The notes: generated by a model from the letters alone, not told the origin. A DNA stretch of 64,000 bases from Acinetobacter sp. ASP199 (GCF_022700675.1 NZ_CP062182.1:496001-560000); one strand, 5' to 3'; shown: positions 19,657 through 29,678, counted from the stretch's first letter. Translations and numbers: made by a program.

Positions 19657-21384
19657 TTGGAACTTCTATCTGGTGGTGAAATGCTTGTTCGCGCATTAGC
19701 GGACGAAGGCGTTGAACATGTTTTTGGATATCCAGGCGGCGCAGTTCTTCATATTTATGATGCGCTATTTCAACAAGACAGAATTAATCATTACCTCGTA
19801 CGTCACGAACAAGCTGCCGGCCACATGGCAGATGCTTACTCGCGCGTAACCGGTAAAACAGGTGTTGTACTTGTCACATCAGGCCCGGGCGCAACCAATA
19901 CGGTAACTCCAATTGCAACAGCCTATATGGACTCAATCCCAATGGTGATTTTGTCTGGTCAGGTTGCGAGTCATCTGATTGGTGAAGATGCATTCCAGGA
20001 AACCGATATGGTGGGGATCTCTCGCCCAATCGTGAAGCATAGCTTCCAAGTGCGTCATGCAAGCGAAATTCCTGCAATCATCAAAAAAGCATTCTATATC
20101 GCGTCTTCTGGTCGTCCAGGTCCAGTTGTTGTTGATATTCCAAAAGATGCAACCAATCCTGCAGAAAAATTTGCATACGAATATCCTGAAAAAGTGAAGA
20201 TGCGTTCTTACCAACCACCTTACCGGGGTCATTCAGGTCAAATTCGTAAAGCGATTGAAGAATTGATCAACGCGAAACGCCCAGTGATTTACTCTGGCGG
20301 TGGTGTGGTTCAAGGCAATGCTTCAGCTCAATTGACTGAAATTGCGCACATCCTTGGTTATCCAGTAACCAATACCTTAATGGGTCTTGGCGCATTCCCT
20401 GGTGATGATGAGCAGTTCCTGGGCATGTTGGGTATGCATGGTACTTACGAAGCCAATATGGCAATGCACAATGCAGACTTGATCTTCTGTGTTGGCGCAC
20501 GTTTCGATGACCGTGTAACCAATAATCCGGCAAAATTCTGTCCAAACGCAAAAGTGATTCATATTGATATCGACCCAGCGACGATTTCAAAAACGATCAT
20601 GGCACACATTCCAATCGTAGGTGCAGTTGAACCTGTATTGAACGAAATGTTGAGCCAATTGAAGCAAATGAATGTGTCTAAGCCAAATCCTGAAGTGATT
20701 GCAGATTGGTGGAAACAGATTGATGAATGGCGCCAAGTGAATTGCTTGAAATATGAAACACCAACTGACGGTTCAATGAAACCGCAGCAAGTGGTTCGTG
20801 CTTTAGACAAAATCACCAATGGCGAAGCGATCATTACCTCTGACGTAGGTCAGCATCAAATGTTTGGTGCATTGCACTATCGCTACAAGCGTCCTCGTCA
20901 ATGGATCAACTCGGGTGGTCTAGGCACCATGGGCGTGGGCTTGCCATACGCAATGGCAGCGAAGCTTGCATTCCCAGATCAGCAAGTGGTGTGTATTACC
21001 GGTGAAGCATCAATTCAGATGTGTATCCAAGAGCTTTCTACATGTAAGCAATACGGCTTGAACGTGAAAATCTTGTGCTTGAATAACCGTGCCTTAGGTA
21101 TGGTGAAACAATGGCAAGACATGAACTACGAAGGTCGTCATTCGAGCTCTTATGTAGAGTCATTGCCTGACTTTGCCAAGTTAATGGAAGCATACGGTCA
21201 CGTGGGCATTCAGATTGACCATGCAGATGAGCTTGAGTCTAAGCTTGCTGAAGCAATGGCAATCAATGACAAGTGTGTATTCATTAACGTCATGGTAGAC
21301 CGCACTGAGCACGTTTATCCGATGTTGGTTGCAGGTCAATCAATGCAAGATATGTGGTTAGCGAAAGGGGAGCGCACAGCATGA
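19657..21384 (+). CDS. ilvI: acetolactate synthase III large subunit
   Basis: ThDP- and FAD-dependent catalytic subunit of acetohydroxyacid synthase, the first common step of valine, leucine and isoleucine synthesis. It has 575 aa with three domains. The N-terminal domain holds the catalytic Glu in [15 protein letters not shown] (about residue 47), and the C-terminal ThDP motif includes [29 protein letters not shown]. The start is TTG at 19657, giving MELLSGGEM, with AGGGTGA six bases upstream; no ATG precedes the conserved region. It overlaps ilvH by 4 nt. A GEA replaces the common GDG at the start of the ThDP/Mg motif, as in the IlvI subfamily. Confidence 0.96.
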   Translation: MELLSGGEMLVRALADEGVEHVFGYPGGAVLHIYDALFQQDRINHYLVRHEQAAGHMADAYSRVTGKTGVVLVTSGPGATNTVTPIATAYMDSIPMVILSGQVASHLIGEDAFQETDMVGISRPIVKHSFQVRHASEIPAIIKKAFYIASSGRPGPVVVDIPKDATNPAEKFAYEYPEKVKMRSYQPPYRGHSGQIRKAIEELINAKRPVIYSGGGVVQGNASAQLTEIAHILGYPVTNTLMGLGAFPGDDEQFLGMLGMHGTYEANMAMHNADLIFCVGARFDDRVTNNPAKFCPNAKVIHIDIDPATISKTIMAHIPIVGAVEPVLNEMLSQLKQMNVSKPNPEVIADWWKQIDEWRQVNCLKYETPTDGSMKPQQVVRALDKITNGEAIITSDVGQHQMFGALHYRYKRPRQWINSGGLGTMGVGLPYAMAAKLAFPDQQVVCITGEASIQMCIQELSTCKQYGLNVKILCLNNRALGMVKQWQDMNYEGRHSSSYVESLPDFAKLMEAYGHVGIQIDHADELESKLAEAMAINDKCVFINVMVDRTEHVYPMLVAGQSMQDMWLAKGERTA

Positions 21385-21872
21385 GACATATCATCTCTGT
21401 ACTTGTTGAAAATGAATCAGGCGCGCTTTCTCGTTTAGTGGGTTTGTTCTCACAACGTGGCTACAACATTGAAACATTAAACGTTGCGCCAACTGAAGAT
21501 CCAACGCTTTCTCGTTTGACATTGACCACTTATGGCGATGATCACAAGATCGAACAAATCACTAAGCAGTTGAATAAATTAGTTGAAGTGGTAAAAGTAG
21601 TTGATCTGTCAGAAGGTGCACACATCGAGCGTGAATTAATGCTGATCAAAGTAAAAGCATTGGGTTCATCTCGTGACGAAATTAAGCGTACTGCTGATAT
21701 TTTCCGTGGTCAGATTGTTGATGTAACACCAACGACTTACACGATTCAAATCGCAGGAACGACTGAAAAGGTGGATGCGTTTATTGATGCACTTGCAGAA
21801 CATACTATTTTAGAAGTAGTTCGTTCAGGTGTTTCGGGTATCGCACGCGGCGAAAAAGTATTGACCATCTAA
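21381..21872 (+). CDS. ilvH: acetolactate synthase III small regulatory subunit
   Basis: Regulatory subunit that activates the large subunit and confers valine feedback inhibition through its ACT domain. From ATG 21381 it has 163 aa, the standard IlvH length. The N-terminal ACT domain has [23 protein letters not shown], with the glycine/asparagine region that binds valine, and a C-terminal ACT-like half follows. An upstream in-frame GTG at 21354 lies inside ilvI and is unlikely to be used. The ATGA overlap with ilvI indicates coupled translation. Confidence 0.96.
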   Translation: MRHIISVLVENESGALSRLVGLFSQRGYNIETLNVAPTEDPTLSRLTLTTYGDDHKIEQITKQLNKLVEVVKVVDLSEGAHIERELMLIKVKALGSSRDEIKRTADIFRGQIVDVTPTTYTIQIAGTTEKVDAFIDALAEHTILEVVRSGVSGIARGEKVLTI

Positions 21873-21910
21873 AATTGAATTTATTTCCTCGACTTTAAAC
21901 AGAAGAGGGT

Positions 21911-21944
21911 ATCAGGCGATGTAAACACAGGGTCATCGCCTGAT
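21911..21944 (+). promoter_or_regulatory. strong intercistronic hairpin between ilvH and ilvC
   Basis: Perfect 11-bp stem ATCAGGCGATG/CATCGCCTGAT with a 12-nt loop, in the 106-bp gap. There is no T tract downstream. It could modulate read-through, mRNA processing or stability so that ilvC is expressed differently from ilvIH. Confidence 0.5.
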
Positions 21945-21966
21945 TAAACGAACACTAAGCATTTAA

Positions 21967-22995
<1,029 letters not shown>

Positions 22996-23023
22996 TTTCT
23001 CGAATCAATTGATTTGAATACGG

Positions 23024-23051
23024 AAACCCACTCTTTTAGAGTGGGTTTTTT
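23024..23051 (+). terminator. ilvC terminator, first copy
   Basis: Stem AAACCCACTC/GAGTGGGTTT with loop TTTTA, then a T tract. Confidence 0.92.
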
Positions 23052-23181
23052 ATATTTATCGTTACGTGCCTCAAATATATGAAAGCATTACTTTCATCTA
23101 TTTTCGTACCTTGGATTCAAGCAAACAAAATCGTTGATAAAGAGAAAAACTAATTTCTCGAATCAATTGATTTGAATACGG

Positions 23182-23208
23182 AAACCCACTCTTTTAGAGT
23201 GGGTTTTT
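23182..23208 (+). terminator. ilvC terminator, second (duplicated) copy
   Basis: Same stem and loop as the first copy, with a T run one base shorter. Two identical terminators therefore stand in series. Confidence 0.9.
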
Positions 23209-23265
23209 ATATTTATCGTTACGTGCCTCAAATATATGAAAGCATTACTTTCATCTATTTTCGTA

Positions 23266-23310
23266 CCTTGGATCCAAGCAAACAAAATCGTAGACAAAGA
23301 AAAGAACTAA
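23266..23310 (+). pseudogene. third copy of the ilvC C-terminal codons (diverged, no start)
   Basis: Encodes the same C-terminal peptide as ilvC ([14 protein letters not shown] and stop), but five codons differ synonymously and none differ in amino acid. It has no reading frame upstream that would make it a gene. The pattern of silent differences points to an orthologous ilvC allele rather than to decay of the neighbouring copies. Confidence 0.8.
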
Positions 23311-23327
23311 GTTCTAATTTCTAAGTC

Positions 23328-23357
23328 AAAAAGCCCTTGTTTTTAACAGGGGCTTTT
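23328..23357 (+). terminator. terminator following the third ilvC-tail copy
   Basis: Stem AAAAGCCCTTGTT/AACAGGGGCTTTT (one G-T pair), then T. Its sequence is different from the terminators of copies one and two. Confidence 0.85.
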
Positions 23358-23424
23358 TTATGCTTGTAAAAACAAAACTGACTTATTTGAGTTGAACTTC
23401 GTACCTCAAATAGGTGAAAGCAGT

Positions 23425-23540
23425 GTTTTTACTCCTTGTACTTCGCACAAAACAGAGTTTTCGCTCCTTGCGCTTCATTCGAAGCAGTACTTTCACTTCT
23501 TGCACTTCGTATAAAACAGTGTTTTGTACTCGTTCATACC
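23425..23540. repeat. degenerate 32-bp tandem repeats (about 3.6 units)
   Basis: Three consecutive 32-bp units (23425-23456, 23457-23488, 23489-23520) and a 20-bp partial unit. Each has the plan GTTTTnnCTCCTTGnnCTTC followed by nnACAAAACAGn variants. They are direct repeats without spacers, so not a CRISPR. Confidence 0.75.
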
Positions 23541-23583
23541 TTGGATCCAAGCAAACATAATCGTTGGTAAAGAGAAAAACTAA
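23539..23583 (+). pseudogene. fourth, degraded copy of the ilvC C-terminal codons
   Basis: Reads PWIQANIIVGKEKN and stop, with two amino-acid changes against ilvC. The 60 bp after it are a diverged version of the sequence after copy one (GATTTGAATGCGGAAAC and a weaker ACTCAATTTGAGT hairpin with a T run at 23618-23638). Confidence 0.75.
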
Positions 23584-23639
23584 TTTCTTTATTTGATTGA
23601 TTTGAATGCGGAAACTTACTCAATTTGAGTGGTTTTTTC

Positions 23640-24545
23640 ATATTTTTCGTTTCAAAAAATGTAAATTATTAGATTTAAAAATAAGTTATTATGTGTTGAT
23701 TTTTTATTGATTTAGAAATACTAGCCCTTAGATTAAGAGGGATTATGAGGCAGTGAAAGATTAAATTTAAGATAAAATAAATTATAAAAAGATAATGGCT
23801 TATACAATTGATTGATAGGTGAAGATTTTTTAAGTATTCTGAGGTTTTAAGAAATCAATAAAAATCGTAATCTTTATATTTAAAATGAAAAATAAATTAA
23901 TTTTTTTAATATGAAGTTAATTGAATTATTATTTGAACTAATTTTAATTCAATAAAATTATAATAAAATTTAAGGCCTGATAAATCTGTATAGAAATGAA
24001 ATAAAAGTTATTAATTCTGATACAAATATTAAAATAGTGAAAAATAATTTATTAAGTTTTTGATTGTAAAAGGTTAATTGTTTATATTGATTGGGTATTT
24101 GCTGAGAAGAATAATGTAAATAAATGAAAAATCAAAAAAATAAATTTAGTAAATTTTTTATTTTAAAATATTGGATTGTAAATTGTAAGGTTTTGTAAGG
24201 TTTTAAGATTTGATGGGTTGTCTTAATTTTTAAAAATAAATTTTAAAAAACAATGATTTATTTTTAATTATTTTTTTATATTAACAATATTAATAGAAAT
24301 TGGGTTTTTATAAATCCATCTATAAACTACCTTGATTATAAAATAATCTTTTTAAAATATAATGATCTACAAGAAATGTGTGCTTTTGTTAAAAGATAAT
24401 AAAATATATTGTGAAAAGTATCACATTTGTATGTTTTTGAGCTAATGATAATAAGATAAGTCTACGGTTAGGTGGCTGCACTCATAATAATAAGAGTTTT
24501 GCATTAACCGTTCTTCGAAATAAATATTTATATTCTTTTAAAAGA
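23640..24545. other. about 900 bp of very AT-rich non-coding DNA upstream of the pilus operon
   Basis: No reading frame of note on either strand. The stretch is visibly dominated by A and T, with long A/T-only blocks, and contains a direct 10-bp duplication GTAAGGTTTT at 24185-24204. It separates the ilvC repeat array from the pilus genes and probably holds the pilus promoter. Such AT-rich leaders are typical H-NS targets, but no site is asserted. Confidence 0.6.
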
Positions 24546-24557
24546 ATGGAGAAAAAA

Positions 24558-25079
24558 ATGAATAAAATAGTTCTAACAGCATTAGCATCAGTTGTACTTG
24601 GCTTAGGATCAGTAAGTATATATGCAGGTGGCCCAGATCGTGGCCCAGGTCCATCTAAACCGACTAAGCCACATAAACCAGGCAAGCATGCTTGTGGTGA
24701 TAAGTGTGATGGAAAAATTAATGTAGTTCTAGATGTCGCTCGACATTGCGATCTAGATATCGTAGATGAAACCTTAACGCTGGCTCAAGCACAAAATGGT
24801 ACTTGGACAGATACAGGAACATTTAATGTACGTACAAATGCACCATACAGACTGCAAATCTCAGCACCAAATACCTTAACTGGAGCGGGTGGCGCAGTAC
24901 CGGTACAAGTGAGCACACGTCAAAATGGCGCTGCTGATGTCTACAATGGTGGCACTTTAGCTAGTACAGGTAATGCTGATCAGGCATTTAATGTAACTGC
25001 AACTGTTGCACAAAATGATTACAATAACGCTGATGCTGGTACTTACCGTGGTACTTATACAGTGGCAGTCAAATTCTAA
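24558..25079 (+). CDS. major pilin subunit, spore-coat-U/Csu-like (archaic chaperone-usher type)
   Basis: Likely the main shaft subunit of the pilus made by the four-gene operon that starts here. From ATG 24558 (GGAG seven bases upstream) it has 173 aa with a signal peptide of about 23. A Pro/Gly/Lys/His-rich segment at 24-53 containing Cys46 and Cys50 precedes the pilin domain. The domain starts at KINVVLDVARHCDLDI (Cys64) and ends with GTYRGTYTVAVKF, the terminal strand motif shared by SCPU/CsuA/B-like subunits. The donor strand would normally be the first residues after the signal peptide, so the odd linker there is notable. Family placement rests on the ends and on the chaperone and usher next door. 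Confidence 0.75.
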   Translation: MNKIVLTALASVVLGLGSVSIYAGGPDRGPGPSKPTKPHKPGKHACGDKCDGKINVVLDVARHCDLDIVDETLTLAQAQNGTWTDTGTFNVRTNAPYRLQISAPNTLTGAGGAVPVQVSTRQNGAADVYNGGTLASTGNADQAFNVTATVAQNDYNNADAGTYRGTYTVAVKF

Positions 25080-25194
25080 AAAAATAAGAAAATTATTCTT
25101 ATAAAACAGTTGAATAATTAGGAGATGTTTTTAACATCTCCTACTTTAATTTAAAAAGTTAATAATAATTATATTTAAATATTTGGAGTCAAAG

Positions 25195-25896
25195 GTGAAT
25201 ATAAAATTAATAGGGTTGCTCATTATGCTCCTATACAGTGCTTCTTTGTCTGCAGGAATTAAATTTAATCCGATACAATTAAATATCCAAGACTTTAAAA
25301 GACAAAAAAGTACGACGGTTAATATCGAAAGTACTGGTCTATCTAAATCTAAAATTTATGAAGTTAATGCATTTAAATGGCAGCAGGATGAAAGAGGAGA
25401 AGATGTACTTGTAGAAGATGAAACTTTATTATTTAATCCAAAAACTTTTGAACTTAAGCCGGAAAGTAAGCAGATAGTACGTATAGGCTTTAGTCAACCT
25501 CCAGAAAATTTGGAAAAACAACAGTCTTGGAGAGTGGTTTTTAAAGAAGTAACACCAGTTGCAGAGGAGTCTGTAATTAACTTTTTATTTAATTTTTCTC
25601 TACCGCTTTTTGCTGGAAAGATAGTTCCGCCGAAGCTTAGTGTGGATTTACACAAGATGAATAATTCGGCCTATCTTAATATAATTAATTCAGCAAATTC
25701 TTTTGCGAAAATTACTGAAGTTATTGTACTCGATAATAAAAATAATGAATTACTTCGACAGGATTTAGCGTTGTATGTATTAAGTGGTAATAAAATTAAA
25801 TTTGAATTAGGTGAGATAAAAACTGGGAATATAGCAAAGTTAAAAATTAAATTAGATGAACAAGCAGGATATTTAGAGTTTCCAGTCAAAGGGTGA
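25195..25896 (+). CDS. periplasmic pilus chaperone (archaic PapD-like)
   Basis: Two-domain immunoglobulin-fold chaperone that stabilises pilin subunits in the periplasm and hands them to the usher. From GTG 25195 (GGAG six bases upstream) it has 233 aa with an N-terminal signal peptide to about residue 20 (SLSA). Domain 1 includes FNPIQLNIQDFKRQKSTTVNI and the conserved LKPESKQIVRIGF segment; domain 2 includes FNFSLPLFAGKIVPPKLSV. An alternative TTG at 25183 would overlap its own ribosome site. Codon use is AT-rich compared with the housekeeping genes. It lies 115 bp after the pilin and 44 bp before the usher. Confidence 0.88.
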   Translation: MNIKLIGLLIMLLYSASLSAGIKFNPIQLNIQDFKRQKSTTVNIESTGLSKSKIYEVNAFKWQQDERGEDVLVEDETLLFNPKTFELKPESKQIVRIGFSQPPENLEKQQSWRVVFKEVTPVAEESVINFLFNFSLPLFAGKIVPPKLSVDLHKMNNSAYLNIINSANSFAKITEVIVLDNKNNELLRQDLALYVLSGNKIKFELGEIKTGNIAKLKIKLDEQAGYLEFPVKG

Positions 25897-25940
25897 TAGT
25901 TCTATCTCAGAAAAATAAGAAATAGTAAAAGGATCATGCT

Positions 25941-28274
25941 ATGAAAGCCACAAAACTTTTCCTAATGATTGCATGTGGTATGGGAGCGATAAATGCAAAT
26001 GCGGAACTTAATCAACAACCAAGTCAAATGAAAAGTCCAGAAGTACTGATCGTTAATATATGGATCAATGGTGTGGATTATCACACTGAAACTGTAGCAT
26101 TTTCTGAGAATGGGAAAAGATTTGTTGAATGTGAAGCTTTATCTGATATTGGAATACGGGTAGAAAAAATTTCACGACACCTAACTAAAAAAGATTTTTG
26201 TTCATTAACACAGCCAGGAATTACAGTCGAGGATGATTATAGTCTTCAGGCGATTAAAATCTTCTTTCCTGCAGATTTTTTCGTAGGAACCGATTATGAG
26301 TTGGAAATAGAAGTTCCGGAAAAAGCAAACTTTGGTGGCTTTGTGAACTATAGTCTGTTCTATGGTAAGGAAGAAGAAGATCAGGAGTTTAATACGTTCT
26401 CAGAGTTTGGAATCTTTAAAGATTATTGGTTGTTTAAAAATGCGTTTCTCTATCGGAATGAACCTGAGGAAACGGAACAAGCGTTTTTGCGCGTAAACAG
26501 TACCTTAGATATCGATTTTCCGACAAAATTTTTAAAGCTAACTCTTGGTGATACGACCAGTCCTTATAACCTGCTAAATAACTCTTTTCGTTTTGGTGGG
26601 TTAAGTTTTGGAACCAATTATATTGATCGTCCTGATTTTGTGTATTGGAATATCCCTGCCTTAAATGGCAGCGCCAGCTTACCCTCTACGGTTGATCTTT
26701 TTATTAATGGGGTAAGACTTTACCGTGATTCAGTTACCCCAGGTAATTACAATTTACCAGCAGGGGGAGTTGTTAATCAAGCAGGTGATGCTCAAATTGT
26801 GGTGGAAGATATACTTGGAAACCGAACTGTTCGGAGTTTTCCTGTTTATATTAATAGCCGATTATTGAAGCCAAAGTTAAATGAATACAATATTTCGTTA
26901 GGAAAGCTGCGTTATAACTATGATCTTGTGGATGATGATTACCGTAATTTTTTTAGCAAACTCTATTTCCGCCGCGGGATTACCTCTTCCACAACCTTGG
27001 GCTTGGATTTACTTTATAGTGAAGATGTTAGCAATGTAGATGTGTTATGGACCCAAGGCATCAGTAAGTATTTTCTTTTGGATACCGCTGTATCAGCAAG
27101 TAAGGCGGATAGTATAGATGAGCAGGGTTATGCTGCTGCAGTTGGCTTGAGCCGAAGCTCCCAATACTGGTCTGCTGGCTTAAATAGCCGATATTTTACT
27201 CAAGAGTATCAATATTTAAATACTGACTTAAATGATTCCGGAATCAAGACTTCAAGTATTTTATATTTTAACTTTTCTAATCTTAAAATTATTGATGGTC
27301 TAAATTTTAATTTTATTCATCAGTCTTATTATGATGATGTTGATAATTTTGCCAGAGAAGACCGTAAGTTTTTTGATATTAGAGCGACAAAGGGTTTAAC
27401 TAGAAATTTATATACGGATTTTGGCTATTATAAAGATTTTAGTGAGGACGGAGATCAGGGATTTCGTATTGCCTTTTATTATAACTGGGGCGAAAAAGGG
27501 CGTATTTCTCTGGATCATGATACCGCAGACAATGAAACAAGTTTAAGTTATGCCCATCGAACCATGACCCAGAATGGCTTTGATTATGTAGTGGGTGTAA
27601 ACCGAAGTGATGAAGAAATCAATTACAATGCGTATGGTTTATGGAAAACCAGTGTGGGTAATTTGCAGTTGTCACATGATGAATTTGAAGATCGCCGCAA
27701 TTCACAAGTTACATTTGATGGTGCACTCGTCTGGATGGGGAATAAAGTTGCACTGACCAAATATGCTGATAACGCTTTTGCCTTGGTTAATGTAGACCAA
27801 CATCCAGATCTTGATATTTATCGCTCAGCAACACGCGTAGGAAGTACCAATAAACAAGGTTATATGTTTGTTCATAATCTTATTCCTTATATTCATTATG
27901 ATATTTCTTTTGATCATAACCAGCTGGCAATGGATGAAACCTTTGAGCATTCTTCTAAGAAGCTAGTGGGCTTAGATCAACGCGGCTATCGTCTGGATTT
28001 TCCTATTTATAAAACAAAACGGATTGCTGTCAAACTTAAGGATGCACAGCAAAATTCGCTGGTTGCAGGGTCTGAAGTTCTTGTAGATGGGCTAAGTCAG
28101 GAAGCTTCTTTTGTTGATAGCCAGGGTATGGTCTATCTTTATTTATTTAAAGCAGGTGCATATAACCTGAAAATTAAAACTCAAGGCGGAAAGCAATGCC
28201 AGGCTCAATTTAACCTCAACGAAACGCAATTCCAAAATGCGGGCAAGCATGTCTTCGAAGCAGTTTGCAAGTAG
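25941..28274 (+). CDS. outer-membrane pilus usher (FimD/CsuD-like)
   Basis: Beta-barrel assembly platform that secretes and polymerises pilin subunits. It has 777 aa with a signal peptide (ending ANA, about residue 21) and an N-terminal periplasmic domain to about residue 120. A large barrel with many alternating aromatic strands carries an inserted plug domain (PSTVDLFINGVRLYRDSV and YINSRLLKPKLNEYN are typical usher motifs). C-terminal domains end in a Cys pair (GGKQCQAQF and the final EAVCK). It is somewhat shorter than classical FimD (about 830-880). RBS AAGGA is upstream. It is 12 bp ahead of the tip subunit gene. Confidence 0.92.
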   Translation: MKATKLFLMIACGMGAINANAELNQQPSQMKSPEVLIVNIWINGVDYHTETVAFSENGKRFVECEALSDIGIRVEKISRHLTKKDFCSLTQPGITVEDDYSLQAIKIFFPADFFVGTDYELEIEVPEKANFGGFVNYSLFYGKEEEDQEFNTFSEFGIFKDYWLFKNAFLYRNEPEETEQAFLRVNSTLDIDFPTKFLKLTLGDTTSPYNLLNNSFRFGGLSFGTNYIDRPDFVYWNIPALNGSASLPSTVDLFINGVRLYRDSVTPGNYNLPAGGVVNQAGDAQIVVEDILGNRTVRSFPVYINSRLLKPKLNEYNISLGKLRYNYDLVDDDYRNFFSKLYFRRGITSSTTLGLDLLYSEDVSNVDVLWTQGISKYFLLDTAVSASKADSIDEQGYAAAVGLSRSSQYWSAGLNSRYFTQEYQYLNTDLNDSGIKTSSILYFNFSNLKIIDGLNFNFIHQSYYDDVDNFAREDRKFFDIRATKGLTRNLYTDFGYYKDFSEDGDQGFRIAFYYNWGEKGRISLDHDTADNETSLSYAHRTMTQNGFDYVVGVNRSDEEINYNAYGLWKTSVGNLQLSHDEFEDRRNSQVTFDGALVWMGNKVALTKYADNAFALVNVDQHPDLDIYRSATRVGSTNKQGYMFVHNLIPYIHYDISFDHNQLAMDETFEHSSKKLVGLDQRGYRLDFPIYKTKRIAVKLKDAQQNSLVAGSEVLVDGLSQEASFVDSQGMVYLYLFKAGAYNLKIKTQGGKQCQAQFNLNETQFQNAGKHVFEAVCK

Positions 28275-28286
28275 GAGTAAATTATA

Positions 28287-28697
28287 ATGAAACAGCTCTT
28301 TTTCTTAATAGCGGTATCCGTGATGAGCACCCTCGCATCTGCTCAATATTGTTCAATCGATGGCTTTGCTAATGATGAGCTTCGTTTGCAAAGCTATCAG
28401 CGTAGCCAGGCAGCCACGTCTTTTAATATTAGCTGTGATACGGGTTATTCAATTTTATTTAATAGCCAAAATCTGGTGAGTCCTGATGGTATGAGTTATG
28501 TATCTAATGGCGCCTATAAACTTCGCACTAAGTTAAATTTAAGAGGAGCAAGCGGTAATACGTGGGGAGTACCACTCCAACAGAGCGCGGCCCAGCGACA
28601 GAAATTTATCGTATCTGTTCAACTGGTAGATAATCCTCTTAATGGTGTTCCAGCAGGTACTTATCGTGATCGGATTTCAGTCGACATTAATTTCTAA
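28287..28697 (+). CDS. SCPU-domain pilus subunit, probable tip/minor pilin
   Basis: A 136-residue secreted protein with a signal peptide of about 19 and one spore-coat-U-like domain. The domain carries a probable disulfide (Cys22 and Cys50) and the characteristic C-terminal segment GVPAGTYRDRISVDINF. Its place after the usher is that of the tip adhesin CsuE in Csu operons, but CsuE has two domains and about twice the length. This is therefore either a one-domain tip subunit or a second minor pilin. RBS AGGAG precedes ATG by eight bases. It is the last gene of the pilus operon. Confidence 0.8.
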   Translation: MKQLFFLIAVSVMSTLASAQYCSIDGFANDELRLQSYQRSQAATSFNISCDTGYSILFNSQNLVSPDGMSYVSNGAYKLRTKLNLRGASGNTWGVPLQQSAAQRQKFIVSVQLVDNPLNGVPAGTYRDRISVDINF

Positions 28698-28767
28698 ATT
28701 TGATCTGAAATAATTCAGTAGCTAAGAAAAGATAAAATAAACTGAAAATAATATAGGAAGCCAAGCG

Positions 28768-29319
28768 GTGAAATTCCATCATGCAAAACAAAAATTAATG
28801 GAGATGGATTTAAAGGGTTGTGTCGTGTTGAATCATCTTTCGCATTCTGGACGTGTGGCTGCTTTTTTTAAAATTATCAGTCGGCTTGGGAATGGTATGT
28901 TCTGGTACGTTATGATCATCGTTACCTGGATGCTACAAGGCTTATTATACAGTCTACAAATGCTATATTTAATCTTGGGAAGTACTGTAGGTACGGTAAT
29001 CTACAAGGTACTAAAAACCAAAACTGTACGCCCTCGACCTTATCAGGTGCATCAGCTTATTCGTCTCGGTGATCATCCTCTAGATTATTACAGTTTCCCC
29101 TCAGGACATACTTTGCATGCGGTCATGGCAACGACGATGCTGGGTTATGCAGTTCCATTTCTATTGATTTTAATGCTGCCTTTTACTGTGTTGGTCGCAG
29201 CCTCACGAATGATACTGGGTCTGCATTATCCGAGTGATGTAGCGATGGGGGCTGTTATTGGTGTAACTGTGGCGGTAAGTTTTATATCTCTAGCCCCCTT
29301 CTTGAATATTGTGTTGTAA
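28768..29319 (+). CDS. PAP2-family membrane phosphatase
   Basis: Integral membrane phosphatase of the PAP2 superfamily, members of which dephosphorylate phosphatidic acid, undecaprenyl pyrophosphate or lipid A. All three catalytic motifs are present: KTVRPRPY (about 88-95), SFPSGHTLHA (about 113-122) and SRMILGLHYPSDVAMG (about 150-165). Hydrophobic helices surround them. It has 183 aa with a GTG start and TAGGAA upstream. It lies 70 bp after the pilus operon without a clear terminator, so some read-through is possible. The substrate cannot be decided from sequence. Confidence 0.88.
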   Translation: MKFHHAKQKLMEMDLKGCVVLNHLSHSGRVAAFFKIISRLGNGMFWYVMIIVTWMLQGLLYSLQMLYLILGSTVGTVIYKVLKTKTVRPRPYQVHQLIRLGDHPLDYYSFPSGHTLHAVMATTMLGYAVPFLLILMLPFTVLVAASRMILGLHYPSDVAMGAVIGVTVAVSFISLAPFLNIVL

Positions 29320-29408
29320 AAATATAGATCTGGAACCGCTAAACACTCGCAGATTCTGCCAGATTTGCTAAAGTACCACATCGAAGCAAATGGCTATTAG
29401 GAATAGAT

Positions 29409-29609
29409 ATGGGTTTACGTTGGACTGATACTCTCGATATCGCAATTGAACTGTATGAAGCATACCCGGACGTGGATCCGCAATGGATTCGTTTTACTGA
29501 TTTACATGCTTGGGTGTGTGCCTTGCCTGAATTTGAAGATGACCCGACCAAGTCTACTGAAGGACTTTTAGAAGCCATTCAAATGGCATGGATTGACGAA
29601 GCACGTTAA
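29409..29609 (+). CDS. iscX: Fe-S cluster assembly protein IscX
   Basis: A 66-residue acidic protein that binds IscS and iron and tunes iron-sulfur cluster assembly. Hallmarks are MGLRWTDTLDIAIELYE at the start, DPQWIRFTDLHAWV in the middle and EGLLEAIQMAWIDE at the end. In E. coli it closes the isc operon. Here it stands alone between a PAP2 gene and ndk, so it is separated from any isc genes. RBS TTAGGA is nine bases upstream. Confidence 0.94.
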   Translation: MGLRWTDTLDIAIELYEAYPDVDPQWIRFTDLHAWVCALPEFEDDPTKSTEGLLEAIQMAWIDEAR

Positions 29610-29672
29610 GCGCGGCTTTCAAAAAACCGACTTTTTTACAGATGAAAAGCAGAAAATTGCCCATTATCTCGG

Positions 29673-29678
29673 TATAAT
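29673..29678 (+). promoter_or_regulatory. perfect -10 element upstream of ndk
   Basis: TATAAT, 43 nt before the ndk start. No good -35 at the usual distance was found. Confidence 0.45.

Noticed and set aside
23425..23540. Possible CRISPR array (32-bp repeats)
   Set aside because: The units are directly adjacent with no unique spacers and they diverge from each other. No cas genes are present.
24185..24204. Direct 10-bp repeat GTAAGGTTTT as a target-site duplication or phase-variation tract
   Set aside because: The copies are immediately adjacent in very AT-rich DNA, with no element between them and no gene start nearby.
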